A DNA stretch of 64,000 bases, taken from contig OX424569.1 in the NCBI GenBank assembly GCA_949152475.1, positions 33,029,950 to 33,093,949 of the forward strand, given 5' to 3'. Position 1 is the first letter of the stretch. Each line of letters begins with the position of its first letter. The DNA is from Terebella lapidaria. Taxonomy: Eukaryota > Annelida > Polychaeta > Terebellida > Terebellidae. The translations under genes and the position numbers were made by a program. Below, in pieces: positions 12,081 through 23,332 of the stretch. A model generated the notes under the pieces. That model did no database searches, was not told where the DNA came from, and saw nothing but the letters and a program-made list of their open reading frames with translations.

Positions 12081-13008
12081 AGAAAACTAGACGCTTCCGG
12101 TCGACTACGACTGCTTGGGTGTATCCCCCGTAGCCCTATCATCTCTGTTGCCCCAAATATATCACTGTTAAGTGTGAAAAACTAGAGCAAGGGCTAAAAA
12201 AGATTACCAGAGAAATGTTAAATCTCAATCACAACTGTTTTCTTTTCCCCACCAAAATTGCTGCACTGATCTTCCGAGGTTATTGAAGGTCGAATTCAAA
12301 ATCACCTCTGAAATCTCTTTATATGAATTTCCATTTCGACATGTTTGATAAAATAATGAAAATACAGATAGATCAATCTTTTCACCTATTTATATTTCAA
12401 CTCAGAATATTTTACAAACTTGGTTCCAAGTTGAAATTCAAAGTAAAAATTGAGCAAAACTGCATTTCAAGATGACGAAATTGGAGCCAGATTGAACTTC
12501 TCACCATAAGTTATATTTCGACTCATGATACATGTATGTGCCAAACATGGTTTCAAGTTGAAATTCAAACTAAAAGTTGACCAAAACTGCATTTCAAGAT
12601 GACGAAATTGGAGCCAGATCAAATTTTTCGCCATGAGTTATATTTCAATTCATAATATGTGCCAAACTTGGTATTAAGTTGAAATTCAATGTAAAAGTTG
12701 ACCAAAACTGCATTTCAAGATGACGAAATTGGAGCCAGATCTTTTCGTCATAAGTTATATTTTAACTCATAATATGTGCCCAACTTGGTTTCAAGTTGAA
12801 ATTCAAGCTAAAAGCTTACCAAAACTGCATTTCAAGATAAAGAAATTGGAGCCAGATGGAACTTTTCATCATAAGTCTTATTTTATCTCATAATATGTGC
12901 CAAACTTGGTTTCAAGTTGAAATTCAAACTAAAAGTTGACCAAAACTGCATTTCAAGATGACGAGATTGGAGCCAGATCGAACTTTTCACCATAAGTTAT
13001 ATTTGGCT
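12081..13008 (+). repeat. 119-bp satellite with a terminal module (copy 1)
   Basis: A lead-in of about 285 bp (GACGCTTCCGGTCG, GTGTATCCCCCGTAGC, then CAAGGGCTAAAAAAGATTAC) precedes about five monomers of 118-121 bp. Each monomer contains CAAACTTGGTTTCAAGTTGA, AAACTGCATTTCAAGATGA and GGAGCCAGATCGAAC. The same order recurs at 59335-60118. The lead-in is homologous to the ends of the 134-bp satellite elements. Confidence 0.85.
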
Positions 13009-13560
13009 TACTGTAAAAAACGAAACGAAATGAAATGAAACGAAACGAAACGAGTGAAGTATAGGGTGTTCTCAAAATAATTTTTTTCCAGATTTTTTTC
13101 CCAATTAATTTCTACAATTTTTTTTATAATCCACATCAATGAAAACGACAGGTTCCTTTTTTGTTACCCTCGCCCCGGAGGGGGGGGGGCGAGGGTATTG
13201 CATGCCTGACTGTCTGTCCATGCGCATAACTCCGACACAAATGGTCCGATCGATGTGAGATTAATAGAGATGAAGCGGTATGGACGTGGCTTGAGCCTCA
13301 AGTTTTGACACCAAATATTGTACACACATGACATGTGATTTTACATCAAGGACAGCAGATATCCCTGGGAGGCCGGCGGAGATCAAGTGCATGAGAAAAG
13401 TGGTGGATGTACATACTGCTTCTTGACACATGATAGTTTATGGTTTAGAGATCACTGGTCAATTATTAGAATTTGTAACCAAAAAAAAATCTTGTTTCGT
13501 TTCGTTTCGTTTTTTACAGTTACCCACCACCAGTAACTGTAAAAAACGAAACGAAACGAG
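13008..13560. repeat. AACGAAACG-type repeats and a hairpin
   Basis: TTACTGTAAAAAACGAAACG occurs at 13008 and again near 13534; its inverse ends near 13523. The last two form a perfect hairpin of about 28-bp arms at 13496-13560 around an 8-9 bp loop. A second, shorter hairpin (CCCTCGCC...GGCGAGGG) lies near 13168-13197. These bracket an older LINE-related fragment. Confidence 0.7.
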
Positions 13561-13925
13561 AAAAAAAAATTTTTTTGGGAGATTTTCACAAAAATTCTCA
13601 AAGACCTTCAATATGAGGATCTGAGCTTCAGGGTCAGTTTTGACGCCAAATGCTCACATGACATGTCGTATCTATTACATCATAGGAGACTATTTGCTGA
13701 GAAGCCTGACATGTCCCTCAATTTCTAATCCCAGTTTGTGGATCCCAACGTGGCATTATGGTGCAGTGCAGTATCATTAATGTGTCAAGCTGATTTAACA
13801 TCACGGACAGCTGATATCCCTGAGAGGCCGGTGGAGAATAAGGTCCATGAGAAAAGTGGTGGATGTACATACCGTTGCTTGACATATGATAGTTTATGGT
13901 TTAGAGATCACTGGTCAATTATTAA
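13336..13925 (+). repeat. Direct duplication of about 135 bp
   Basis: 13336-13470 and 13790-13925 are about 85-90% identical by eye (both contain GAGAAAAGTGGTGGATGTAC and GGTTTAGAGATCACTGGTCA). They are about 455 bp apart. The right copy leads into reverse-transcriptase-like coding sequence; the left copy runs into the AACGAAACG hairpin. Confidence 0.8.
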
Positions 13926-15131
13926 TTATTGTTGTATTGTCTGGTTGTTTACAAGCTTGAGAAATCTGAATAGACTTGACAAATTGAACGAACGTGCCCT
14001 GAGATTAGTGTGTCAAAATCGAACTGTTTCATATGAAGAAGTATTGCACCTGGACAACTTTTATGATGTTTATAAACGTTTCACGGTTTCACTAGTTTAG
14101 AAGTTTTTAAAATTCGCAGTTAATGCCTGCATATCTTTGTAATTTGCTTGAAGTAAACAATCCACATTATCATCTTAGAGACCAAAGCACTTATGTATTC
14201 CCCAAATTCAATTATAAAACATATGGTTACCATTCCCTAAAATATATTGCTATACTAAAGTTCATATGTCAGTGAAACACGCTTTTTGGCCGTAGTTTTG
14301 TTTTGGATAATCGAATCAACTTGAAATTTTGTGTGTCTTGATAGGGTACCATGCCGTAATTTTTCACCGAATTTCAGAGTTCTATCTCAAAAATTGAAGA
14401 AGTTGGTAAACTACCCCAATGTAAAATTTCAGCCCCACAATGGAATTTCAGGGTCTGCACACAAAAACGACTTTTATTTGATGTTTGAGTTGATTACTAA
14501 TTCAAAATAAACATGTTTACTTAATATACACTGCGACTATGCCTTCCGACTTCAAATCAAAGCAATAAATTCATTCTGTACTGGCATAAACATCATAAAA
14601 GCCCTGAATTTGTTGGAATTTGTTTGATCCCATTTTGGACTGAAATTCAACATTGAGGTAGATTGCCAACTTTTTCATTTCTTGAGATAAAATTCTGACA
14701 CTCGGTGAAAAATTACGGCATGATACCCAATTAAGACACACAAAATTTCAAGTTGATTCGATTATCCAAAACAAAATTATCGCCAAAAAGCGTGTTTCAC
14801 TGACAGATGAGTTTGACTTTAGTAAAGTATGGAATAGGCTCGAATACAATGATAAGAATACATCGTCCCTATCTCAATTCAAACGGAATATGAAAATATG
14901 GATTAAAAATAAGCAATCATCCCCACTAAAATCTGAATTATTCTAAGGATGTAATATCGAATGTACGTACCATATATCATGTATATGCACAAAATGTACT
15001 TCCCGTTTTCGAGTGACTGATTATGTCATGTATATAACCATCGCACATAATAGGTGTGATTTCATAACTGTATATACCGATTGCATGCGATCTTAAATAA
15101 GTTTTATTCTGTTTATTCTATTCTATTCTAC
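13880..15131 (+). mobile_element. Decayed CR1-like LINE, reverse transcriptase C-terminus and 3' tail
   Basis: From about 13915 the translation reads INYCCIVWLF, then RLDKLNERALRLVCQNRT and SYEEVLHL, a pattern typical of the region downstream of the catalytic core in non-LTR reverse transcriptases. Coding similarity resumes in other frames (near 14125 and 14826-14946, ending SPLKSELF and a stop). The 3' UTR ends in a (TTCTA)n-type tail at about 15108-15131, as in CR1/L2 elements. The copy is 5'-truncated, frameshifted and interrupted by a MITE at 14253-14824. No active protein can be made. Confidence 0.8.
14253..14824. mobile_element. MITE with long terminal inverted repeats, nested in the LINE
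   Basis: The left end (TACTAAAGT, then TGTCAGTGAAACACGC and GATAATCGAATCAACTTG) is complementary to the right end (CAAGTTGATTCGATTATC, GCGTGTTTCACTGACA, then ACTTTAGTA). The arms extend about 140 bp. Terminal TA dinucleotides fit a Tc1/mariner-type target. LINE coding sequence lies on both sides, so this element inserted later. It has no transposase. Confidence 0.85.
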
Positions 15132-15267
15132 TGTACATAGTATTTTTGACTCCAAATCCATCAAATTCATAAGGGCGGGGAATGGGGGGGGGGGGGGGGG
15201 GCAGGGGTAAACTGACGAAAATGTAACGTAGTAGAGAAGCTTATCCAGGGACATTAATTTTTTTTGC

Positions 15268-16648
15268 TTAAAGGGCCACTGTATGGGATTCGGCTTTCAG
15301 GGGATTTCCAAGATTTTTCTCCCGAAGCTTCTATTTTAAGAACAAAACGTCAGATGACGTTTTTGACCTAGGATATCTGCCGAGCCCACCTGGCTGATCT
15401 GAGCATTGGCTCGGCAGAGATCATGGGTCAAAAACGTAATCTGACCTTTTGTTCTATAAATTACGGAAGCGTAGAAGGGCCACCCAGGAAAATTATTTTT
15501 TTTAAATTCCCGACTTAGTAACTCGATAATATCGACTTAGTATCTCGATAATATCGACTTATAACTCGATAATATCGAGTTAGTATCTCGATAATATCGA
15601 CTTAGTGTGGAACAGGCACAGGAAGGAGATTTATTTCTTTTAAATTCCCGAGTTAGTAACTCGATAATATCGACTTAGTATCTCGATAATATCGAGTTAG
15701 TATCTCGATAATATCGAGTTAGTAACTCGATAATATCGACTTAGTAACTCGATAATATCGACTTAATATTTCAGGGTTTTCCGGCCCATATGTACATGTA
15801 TGTATAATGTACGTGGGTAACCATTAACGACTGTGTCAATTGGCGTATATGTCCACGTGTGAACATTGAAATAAATGATATCTAAAATGAAAACTTTCCC
15901 CTCTGATATTAATATCAATTACATTAATTACATAATAGAGTTCTAACAGTATTTGACCCTCTTATAAAATCAGTAATGTTTATTTGTTTTCTCATTATGT
16001 ATTTGCACAAGCAGACTATACATCATGTGATGTGATTTAAGTCGAGATACTAAGTCGATATTATCGAGTTACTAAGTCGATATTATCGACTTACTAACTC
16101 GATATTATCGAGATACTAACTCGATATTATCGAGTTACTAACTCGATTTTATCGAGATACTAACTCGATATTATCGAGTTACTAACTCGATATTATCGAC
16201 TTACTAACTCGGGAATTTGAAAAAAATAATTCTTCCTGTGCCTGATCCACTCTTAAGTCGATATTATCGAGATACTAAGTCGATATTATCGAGATACTAA
16301 GTCGATATTATCGAGTTACTAACTCGATTTTATCGACTTACTAACTCGATATTATCGAGATACTAACTCGATATTATCGACTTACTAACTCGATATTATC
16401 GACTTACTAACTCGGGAATTTGAAAAAAATAAATCTTCCTGTGCCTGATCCACTCTTAAGTCGATATTATCGAGATACTAAGTCGATATTATCGAGATAC
16501 TAAGTCGATATTATCGAGTTACTAAGTCGGGAATTTAAAAAAAATAATTTCCTGGGTGGCCCTTCTACGCTTCCGTAATAAATAGAAGCGTCGGGAGAAA
16601 AATCTTGGAAATCCCCTAAAAGCCGAATCCCATACAGTGGCCCTTTAA
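15268..16648. mobile_element. TTAA-flanked foldback element with TCGATAATATCGA arrays
   Basis: The outer ends are TTAA plus AGGGCCACTGTATGGGATTC on the left, and the exact complement plus TTAA on the right. Arms continue through TTTCCAAGATTTTTCTCCCG and GGAAGCGTAGAAGGGCCACC. Inside, arrays of TCGATAATATCGA (left, about 15520-15775) and its inverse TCGATATTATCGA (right, about 16035-16530) alternate with TTAGTA/TTACTA spacers. About 260 bp of unique sequence separates the arrays. The TTAA duplication fits piggyBac-type mobilisation, with no transposase inside. Confidence 0.88.
15334..15467. mobile_element. Small hairpin MITE nested in the left arm of the foldback element
   Basis: AGAACAAAACGTCAGATGAC at 15336 pairs with the complement ending TTTTGTTCT near 15463; internal arms CTGCCGAGCC and GGCTCGGCAG also pair. 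The right arm of the host element (16560-16590) lacks this stretch, so it is a later insertion of about 130 bp. Confidence 0.8.
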
Positions 16649-19600
16649 ATATCACGCCGCCCAAGCAGACATCACAATGGTGTGCGGCACATCATATTGT
16701 GAGTGAAAAAACACTTCGGCACCTCACAATGTGTGTGGAGATCATCACAATGTGTGTGTATCATTTTGGACAAAGTTTGTTCAGCGGACCCCATATGAGA
16801 GACAAATGTACTAGAGATGATTATTGTTTCTGGCATAAATTCCCCTGTGATCTATGTTTTCGTCTTTCCGACTGGCAAGTGTCAAGAGTTGATACAATGT
16901 GTGGAGTGCGCGATACAACGTGGTATGTGTGGCAAAAATGACAAATTCACTTACGTGAAATGCATATTTCCCCAAATAATTTACGTTTAACCAGTACATA
17001 TAACAGCAGGAATACCGTGTTACATCACTGCACAGGTACGAAGCAGTTGGTATGAGCTTGTGATATTATTTTCAACTCACACTGTGATTTTGTATAAATA
17101 TTCCGAGACATGACAATGTGTGTGAAGTCACCTCCTAAAGTGTGTACAATGCATCCGGATTATATGACCACGATAAAAGATGTATTTGTTAATCTCCAGC
17201 CTTGATGATTATTTGAATGTTTTATTACTAATGCTAACGACTCTTGCTTGCAGTGTAGCAATATACATGTAGAGGGCATCGGCTGCCTACATCAAGTGCA
17301 TGTGGTGATTACCATTCTACAATCTTTTGTACGTACTATATTATATCTTAAAACATAATTATTAAGTGTTTTCCCAGTCTCAATTCGTGGTCTGTTAGAA
17401 AAATGAAAATGAAAAATGTTAAATCCTGGAATAAAGTAACGGGTACTAAATGGTAAATCCAGGAAATAATTATTAAAACCCGGAAATAAATGTTCCAACC
17501 CGAAATTAAATATTCAAACCGAGAATTAAATATTATGAATTGAAATAAAATATAAAGTAATACATAGTATCGTATCTTCTAGGAGAGAATTAGCTGGCTC
17601 ACTTTTTGACCCCCGAGGGCCGTGTTTGGGAGCATAATTAATGTATAGTTTGTCAACAACGATCTATTAGTTGACAGATACAAACTTAGAGGATGTGGTT
17701 TAGTATACTCATGCATTCCCCACATTGGAATCGAGCTGTGCACTGCTAAGAGGCGACACATGTCTTTTACTACATTTCCTGGCGTTTACTTGTTTCCTGG
17801 TCATAAAAACACTGCAGGGTAATTGAACACAGTGCACCGAATGATACAAAACAAGATCACATTCCTTTTCATTGGCCAGCGCATCTTCTAACTTTGCCTA
17901 AAATGAGACCCACGGAGGGTATGAGTGGGCCCGGTCCTGCTCATGCTGCTATCCTTTGTTAAATACAGTAATCTCAACAAAAGGATCACAGCACTTTCAA
18001 AAATAATATTTCTGATTGTTTCCATGAGATTGTACATTTTAATCTTGTGAATAAACGCAAATACTGTGAGAGCTTTGCGATATTTGTTGATATACCGTAA
18101 TACATACGCATACAGTAGCGCAACAACAAGAAAATGCAGCAAACTGCGGAAGACGACATTAGAGCTTGAGCACATCATCAGCACCACGACAGCTGAATGT
18201 ATCTTACACAACGTTACCTCCCCCCCCCCCCCCCCAAAAAAAAAGAAAGAAAGAAAGAAAGAAGAAGCCATAATTTCATCACTGATGTGATTCCAATTCA
18301 TTTCTGTATACTAGGATGAAAGACATGGCCTACTTCATCCATATTACTAAAAAGTAAACATTTATTTTAAAATCGATGAATGGAACAGATAGGCCTGCTA
18401 AAATGACATGGAACCTCATTAAAATATCCTCAAAACATTGGAAAACTATGAGGAATATCTGCATCCGATATCATCAGATATAGCCTAACACATGCCTTTA
18501 CTGGGCAAATTAAAATACCAGTTAAGAATAAAAGACTTCGCAATCCAGCACAGAACACCAGCTTAATTGTCATGTTATATAATACGTCAAATTACGGTAA
18601 ATGTAGCCGTGGCATCGCAGACGAATCGCTGTGTTTACTTCATAACGCCAAAAATGTCCACACGCAGATGTCCACATGCATGTATGCAAGCACGAATTGC
18701 TGAACAGAAATTGTGTTCCAAAATACGCGTGAGTGTGGTAAAATTTGCTTTGCATTCTGGGAACGTCAATTTCCATCGGCTCCGCCATTTTGGGACGTTT
18801 TTTGATAATTTGAACATTTACGTAATTTTCTCAAACCTAGCACATCGATTTATGCCTGATATATCTGTGGAATAGTCAAAGTTTCCCAACAATTCGAGAG
18901 ATTTTATGTCAAGGACGAAGAAAATCCTAATTTGAAGTAGGTATCTAAACGTTTACATGCCAAAGCGTGCGTCGATAGGTTGACATGAAACCTCCATAAA
19001 AAAGTCAGCACATAGACATGTAGAGGGTTGGGGGCTTCGCCCCCAACGCTCTAATGTCAAAAATATTGAGCTAAATTTCTGATGTTGACAGAACAATTAC
19101 GAAAGGTTGCCAACTTTTATAGTTTAAGATATAAAAGTGATAAAACGTGATGACAAATGCTTTTTTACACCAAAATTGACGCATGACCTATCAATTTGAT
19201 CCAAAACATTGGGCAACATTAAGACCATTGAATGACTGTGCTCGGATATACATCGATAGATATGTTCTTCTTTGTTTATTATATGGAGAATAATGAGCAA
19301 TATAATCCAATAAATTAATCACACAAACTTTCCCTTCATAAACTTATTTCCGCTGGCCACAAAAATAATTCTCTCCACTGTAGGTTACTTGTATATTCTA
19401 TGACGCGAGGTTGCGGAGGACATGCAAACACATAAATTGTGTTGTTACAATTTACAAACATAGTACTGTATCAGCTTTTTGGCGGAGTCATGGGATCATT
19501 GATGAATATTTGATTGGCACCATAGAGCGTGTGCGTAACAATGCTGTGACTGACTGGGCTCAGCAGGATAAAAACCATGTGCGGTTCAGTGTTTTCTAGG

Positions 19601-20589
19601 GATACAATATCTACCATCCGGTAATTACCGCGTGTCCTCCCCTCCCCGCAACCTTCATGTACACATGCGTATTATCCATTATAAACAACAGTTTATGTGA
19701 GTTACCTTCAGATACCGCTAATCAAAATGGACGCTACATGTTGTACAACAAAGCACCTGAAAGCAGACTTTCGTGACAACAGTCGGAATTCTAATTGTAA
19801 CACTGAATTTAGTCTGAATAATTGAATTCATTCAGGTGTATTCTGACAAAAAATATCTATTAAAACACTGTCGAATCACGTGCCGACTCTGGGACGGTAG
19901 ATGTTGTTTTGGTTTTCCATAGGACCGTTCACATAGGGCGATGCTAAATTATTAACGAGGGTCGTTGACCCAAGGCGGGTGCTGTATGTGGACCGAAAAC
20001 TGCTCATATTCCGGGAACACCCACAGAGTGGCATGTACATATGCGTTTATATCGAATACGTAATATCCACGCATTTTACAATTCAAGGCCAATACACGTG
20101 TGCTGTATGATTGTGCTGTATACGGAGCAAAAACTGGTAACATCATAACATGCATCAATATGTGATTACTCCCTGTAAAGGTAATGTTCTATATTTATAT
20201 ATGAATATCGCAACAATGTGGTAGATCCAACAAAACCTTTACATGGTTTCAAAAACGAAGTCTAACAAATGTACATCTTTAATCACAAGTCAATATATTT
20301 ACAACAAAATGTCCTGATCATGTAATTTTTACAACAATCCGTTACAATTTTTCTCAAAATGAATCTCTATCGTTGTCCAATACTTTTCATTCCCCTGTAT
20401 TTTAATTTTAAAGTTACTGTTATTTGGGGGAAATTTTATGTACAAAATGATGAAAGAAATAATTTGTATTTGATTTAATTTAATTCGAACAATACAATAT
20501 ACGGAAATAAAGTTTACATACATTTTTACCCAAAGTTTTCTTAACGCGAAAGTCATACACATAATTCATAATATATAGTGAAAAAAAAT
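16649..20589. other. Long stretch without a supported gene
   Basis: It holds CACAATGTGTGTG-type repeats (about 16675-17130), a C-run with (GAAA)n near 18220-18270, and a stem-loop GGGTTGGGGGCTTCGCCCCC near 19025. Short ORFs here have no recognisable domains. Confidence 0.4.
17420..17560 (+). repeat. Word array of the type AACCCGRAAWTAAATRTT
   Basis: About six degenerate copies of a word containing CCCGGAAATAAA or CCCGAAATTAAA occur every 20 bp or so. It resembles the other short-word arrays in the window but has no obvious inverted ends. Confidence 0.55.
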
Positions 20590-21257
20590 CCATGTGTATG
20601 TTCATCAAATCTTCCAAATTGAGCCTTCGTACAATTCCATCTTTATATATGGGAACTAGTACTTTACAATATATGTTAACACATACAAATATCTTGGTGC
20701 CATGATTGCTGCAAATTTGTGTGATGACCCTGATATTTCTCGGGCTGTAAGAGGTCTATATGCAAGGTCAAATATGCTTATACGAAGATTCTCTCATTGT
20801 TCGTCCCAAGTTAAACAGTTTTTGTTTAAAACATATTGTACAAACTTCTATGGTATTCATCTTTGGTGGTCTTACTCTGCCTCATTCATGAACAAACTCC
20901 GGGTTGCCTTCAACAAGAGCTTTGGACTTTTTATGGGTTATGGATCCCGTTGTAGTGCCAGTGGAATGTTTGCTGAAAACAATATTGATTATTTTAGTAC
21001 ATTGAAGCGAAAGTATACTCATAGGTTTTTGACCGGACTAAGAGCCTCCACTAATACTATTATACAGTGCCTGCTATCATATGGTCAATATGTACAATTG
21101 CCTTCGACTAGAGAATGGAGTGTATCTATTTATGCAAATCATTTACTCGGTAACCTGTCACTGTGAACTTAATATGTCTTTTTCATCTGTTTTTATACAC
21201 TCATATGTTGTTATTTTTATATGGACTGCGAGTCTGAAATAAATAATTTTTAAAAAA
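20590..21257 (+). mobile_element. 5'-truncated LINE: reverse transcriptase C-terminus
   Basis: The translation contains KYLGAMIAANLCDD, ARSNMLIRRFSHCSSQVK, LFKTYCTNFYGIHLWWSY and MNKLRVAFNKSFGLFMGY, the characteristic thumb/post-catalytic region of CR1/Jockey-clade reverse transcriptases. Upstream, IPSLYMGTSTLQY is in a different frame, so a frameshift lies near 20668. The ORF stops at 21166. The 3' UTR ends in AATAAATAA near 21240-21250. The palm catalytic domain is absent, so this is a dead 3' fragment. Confidence 0.88.
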
Positions 21258-22484
21258 TCACGGGAACTCTCGTGCATCAACTAGAAAAAAAATTCGAAAA
21301 CATTGCCATCAAATACCAAATCCTCGGGGGTTTTTTCCAGAAAGGTACCATTTTGAAATTTCAATGTCAGTGGAGGTCTAATTCAAATTCAACACTGAAA
21401 CCGCGATAATGATTTCCCATTTGAACGTGCCAATATTTAAGCTATATATATTGTTCCAGCGTTCTACTCCATACAGCTCCCATTATGGAATATAAAATGG
21501 AGGAAATTCTCAATGAAAGTACCAAAAAAACTGAAACAAAAATTGTGATTTCAGTGATTTCATTTTAGTCCACTTTTTTGGCAAGCCGTCAGACCAACGA
21601 TTCAATGACAAAGAAACTTATATATAGATTACTTATGGGGAGACATATATATGCATAAATTAGAGAAAAGTTACTGAACAGATTTTGAGAACAATCAAAA
21701 TTGGTCTTTTTCGTCGAAAGTGGCCATTATTTTGAAAAACAAATCGAAAATAAAACACTAGAGAATACCTCCCTTTTATAAAAATTAGCCCAAGGGCTAA
21801 GATAGGTTACCGGAGAATTTTAGTTGAAACACGACAGGTGAGATATGACATTCAAATTAACCAATCAAGGTCATCTTTGTGAACTTCAATGTCATCATTA
21901 AGTGTGCAGCATATAACCTTGTATCCATGTATGTTCAAAATACAAATACAAGGTCTATCTAAAAGTCTTTTGTCTATAGACGAAATTTACACATTTCTTG
22001 TTGGACGTGACACTGAGATATAGCACTCAATGTCATCTGAGGTCAAGTTCAAGGTCACAAAAAGAAGTGGTATGTATGACTTCCAATTCCAGCTATACCT
22101 ACAAACATGGCTGTAGAGGCCAATTCCAATCCCAGCTATACCTACATACATGGCTGTAGAGGCCAATTTACACACTCAAGGGGCCTTTTAAGCAATCCAA
22201 AGCACTCCATCTTCATACACAATGTCAGGGACCCCAATTAGCATGTTTCTAAACAAAAAATCTCAAAACTGATCAGATAAATTTGAAGGAAAACGACCAA
22301 AAATTACATTTGGGGCCTATTCAGCCTAGATTTCAAGCCTTTTGAGCAATTCAAGGCACATTATACACTATATACATCTTTATACACAATGTCAAAAACC
22401 CCAATTACTATGTTTTGAAATAAGAATCTCAAAAGTGATCAGACAGTTTTCGATTAAAGACAGACAAGTTGCAAATTTGGGCAT
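21258..22484. repeat. Fragments related to the 134-bp satellite family
   Basis: ATTAGCCCAAGGGCTAAGAT followed by AGGTTACCGGAG at about 21783-21815 is the family's end module. Surrounding text (CAAGGTCA, CTCAAAACTGATCAGA) matches parts of the larger elements. A 53-bp unit (ATTCCAGCTATACCTAC...GTAGAGGCC) is tandemly duplicated at about 22083-22170. No gene is supported. Confidence 0.6.
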
Positions 22485-23332
22485 TTTTAGGTTACCGGAC
22501 CTATGGTCCGTAACCTATTGGCATGGCGATGCGTCCGGCGTCGTCGTCCGTCGTCCGTCGTCGTCCGTCGTCCGTCAACAATTTTATCTTTAAAGTTTAC
22601 GATCGAATTTTTCTGAAATTTTGCACAAAAATGCCTAAAAATATTTCGAGAGGGAGGTATTTTTTAGTTTTTGGATTTTCGCATTTTTTTCAAAATGGCG
22701 GCCGTTTTCGACGAAAAATGCCTGATTTTGGACTTTGGCGGCCATTTTCTCAAAATCTGTTCAGTAACTTTTTTTTATTGATGCATAACACTCCTCATAT
22801 GTACCCCTGTGACATGTATAAATTTCGTTGCGCTTGAATCGCTCGAAGTGGGCCATTTTGGGCCCAAACTCGGCCCAAATGTGACTTTCCCATGTTAAAT
22901 TTTCCTATGCTTTATAATGGCACACATTAAGCCTAATATCTCACTTAATATTGAGATTAGAGACTAGGAATCAATTGTGGACATATAGGAAATGATATAT
23001 GCTGAATATTGTCGTGACCTTGAATTTGACTTCTGACCTTGGTTTCAAGGTCAGAGCGGCCGTTTTCGTCGAAAAATGGCCAATTTTGGACTTCGACGGT
23101 CGTTTTCTCAAAATCTGTTCAGTAACTTTTTTTTCTTATTGATGAAAAACACTCCTCATATGTACCCCTGGGACATGTATAAATTTCGTTGCGCTTGAAT
23201 CGCTTGAAGTGGGCCATTTTGGGCCCAAACTCGGCCCAAATGTGACTTTCCCATCTTAAATTTTCCTATGCTTTATAATGGCACACATTAAGCCTAATAT
23301 CTCACTTAATATTGAAATTAGAGACTAGGAAT

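Noticed and set aside
19025..19052. GC-rich stem-loop resembling a bacterial terminator
   Set aside because: No bacterial context; such GGGGCTTCGCCCC hairpins are found in animal repeats.
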